From positions 1 through 5,964 of the forward strand of contig CAMLEM010000122.1 of assembly GCA_946479005.1 (NCBI GenBank): DNA of 5,964 nt, in the 5' to 3' direction. Of this stretch, positions 5,344 through 5,964 are shown one piece after another. The stretch's first letter is position 1; each line of letters starts with the position of its first letter. The notes below the pieces were generated by a model. It did not search any database, was not told the origin of the DNA, and saw nothing but the letters and a program-made list of their open reading frames with translations. Both the position numbers and the translations under genes were made by a program. This DNA comes from an uncultured Chitinophagaceae bacterium (GTDB taxonomy: Bacteria > Bacteroidota > Bacteroidia > Chitinophagales > Chitinophagaceae).

Positions 5344-5964
5344 ATGGACCTTTCCATTGTCATTCCCCTCCTCGACGAAGCCGAATCGTTGCCTGAATTG
5401 TCTGCCTGGATCGAAAAGGTGATGCAGGATAACAAATACAGCTACGAGATCATTTTCGTGGACGATGGCAGCAGTGATGATTCCTGGAAGGTCATTTGCG
5501 CTCTCCGTGAGAAGAACACCAATATCAGGGGCATAAAATTCCAGCGCAATTATGGAAAATCAGCCGGACTGAATGAGGCATTCAGGGCAGCGACGGGTGA
5601 TGTGGTGATAACGATGGATGCTGACCTGCAGGACAGTCCCGACGAGATACCGGAACTAAGAACGATGATCCTCACCGGTGGGTTTGATATGGTCAGTGGC
5701 TGGAAGAAAAAAAGATACGATAATACGTTAACCAAAAATATCCCCTCGAAATTCTTCAATGCCGTAACGCGAATGGTCTCGGGCATTAAGCTCCACGATT
5801 TCAATTGTGGCCTGAAAGCCTATCGCAAGCGCGTGGTGAAAGGCATTGAAGTGTACGGTGAAATGCATCGTTACATTCCCGTACTGGCCAAATGGGCAGG
5901 ATTCCGGAAGATCGGGGAAAAAGTGGTTGAGCACCGCCCCCGGAAATATGGCCGCTCAAAATTT
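5344..5964 (+). CDS. GT2 polyprenol-phosphate glycosyltransferase, 3' end outside window
   Basis: The first 207 residues of a GT2 glycosyltransferase, open to the last base of the window. It is expected to transfer a sugar from a nucleotide donor to polyprenyl phosphate at the cytoplasmic face of the membrane (DPM1/GtrB/ArnC-like). Motifs: SIVIPLLDEAESLPEL (4-19); nucleotide-binding VDDGSSDDS (39-47); QRNYGKSAGLNEAF (67-80); the metal/sugar-nucleotide motif MDADLQD (91-97) with D92 and D94; DFNCGLKAYRK (152-162); GEMHRYIPVLA (172-182); and HRPRKYGRSKF (197-207). The last three blocks are typical of the polyprenol-phosphate subgroup rather than of processive GT2 enzymes. Whether C-terminal membrane helices follow cannot be seen. 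The start is fixed by abutting the DUF4199 stop (TAA immediately followed by ATG) and by the normal beta-strand start of the family. The sugar and downstream pathway (glycolipid, O-glycosylation or polysaccharide decoration) are not determinable. Confidence 0.92.
   Translation, partial: MDLSIVIPLLDEAESLPELSAWIEKVMQDNKYSYEIIFVDDGSSDDSWKVICALREKNTNIRGIKFQRNYGKSAGLNEAFRAATGDVVITMDADLQDSPDEIPELRTMILTGGFDMVSGWKKKRYDNTLTKNIPSKFFNAVTRMVSGIKLHDFNCGLKAYRKRVVKGIEVYGEMHRYIPVLAKWAGFRKIGEKVVEHRPRKYGRSKF

Overview
The window looks like chromosomal DNA from the phylum Bacteroidota, most likely a Chitinophagaceae-like member. I base this on the protein families (a PepSY-like lipoprotein, DUF4199, and the NSFDFIY-type OmpR regulator), a TAnnTTTG-like promoter, and starts with no Shine-Dalgarno sequence. 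Base composition is moderate and similar throughout, and no island boundary is visible apart from the left 110 bases.

Left edge (1-151): no protein gene. Positions 9-53 read as the T arm plus 3' acceptor strand of a proline-type tRNA. Its T loop (TTC|GAAT) is split by a 20-bp near-palindrome. A second diverged 20-bp palindrome lies 62 bp further on, also between GTTC and GAAC.

Minus-strand operon (3508 to 152): four genes in the order OmpR-family response regulator, HAMP-type sensor histidine kinase (4-bp ATGA overlap), PepSY-like lipoprotein (55-bp gap), and a membrane-anchored SdiA-regulated/YjiK-like beta-propeller (15-bp gap). The layout suggests a complete envelope-sensing cassette: the kinase has a strongly acidic periplasmic domain, and the two downstream genes encode extracytoplasmic proteins that may be accessories or outputs. 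The signal is unknown.

Divergent intergenic region (3509-3583): 75 bp holding a near-leaderless plus-strand promoter and a 7+7-bp inverted repeat just upstream of its -7 element. No convincing promoter was found for the minus operon.

Plus-strand operon (3584 to beyond the window end): a dihydroorotase-family protein that has lost nearly all its metal ligands (a pseudoenzyme), a four-helix DUF4199 membrane protein (4-bp overlap), and a polyprenol-phosphate-type GT2 glycosyltransferase that abuts it with no gap and runs off the right edge. The tight packing points to translational coupling. It links a non-catalytic pyrimidine-pathway homologue to a cell-envelope glycosyltransferase.

The most notable items are the interrupted tRNA-like T loop with its paired palindrome, the dead dihydroorotase, and the four-gene sensory operon.
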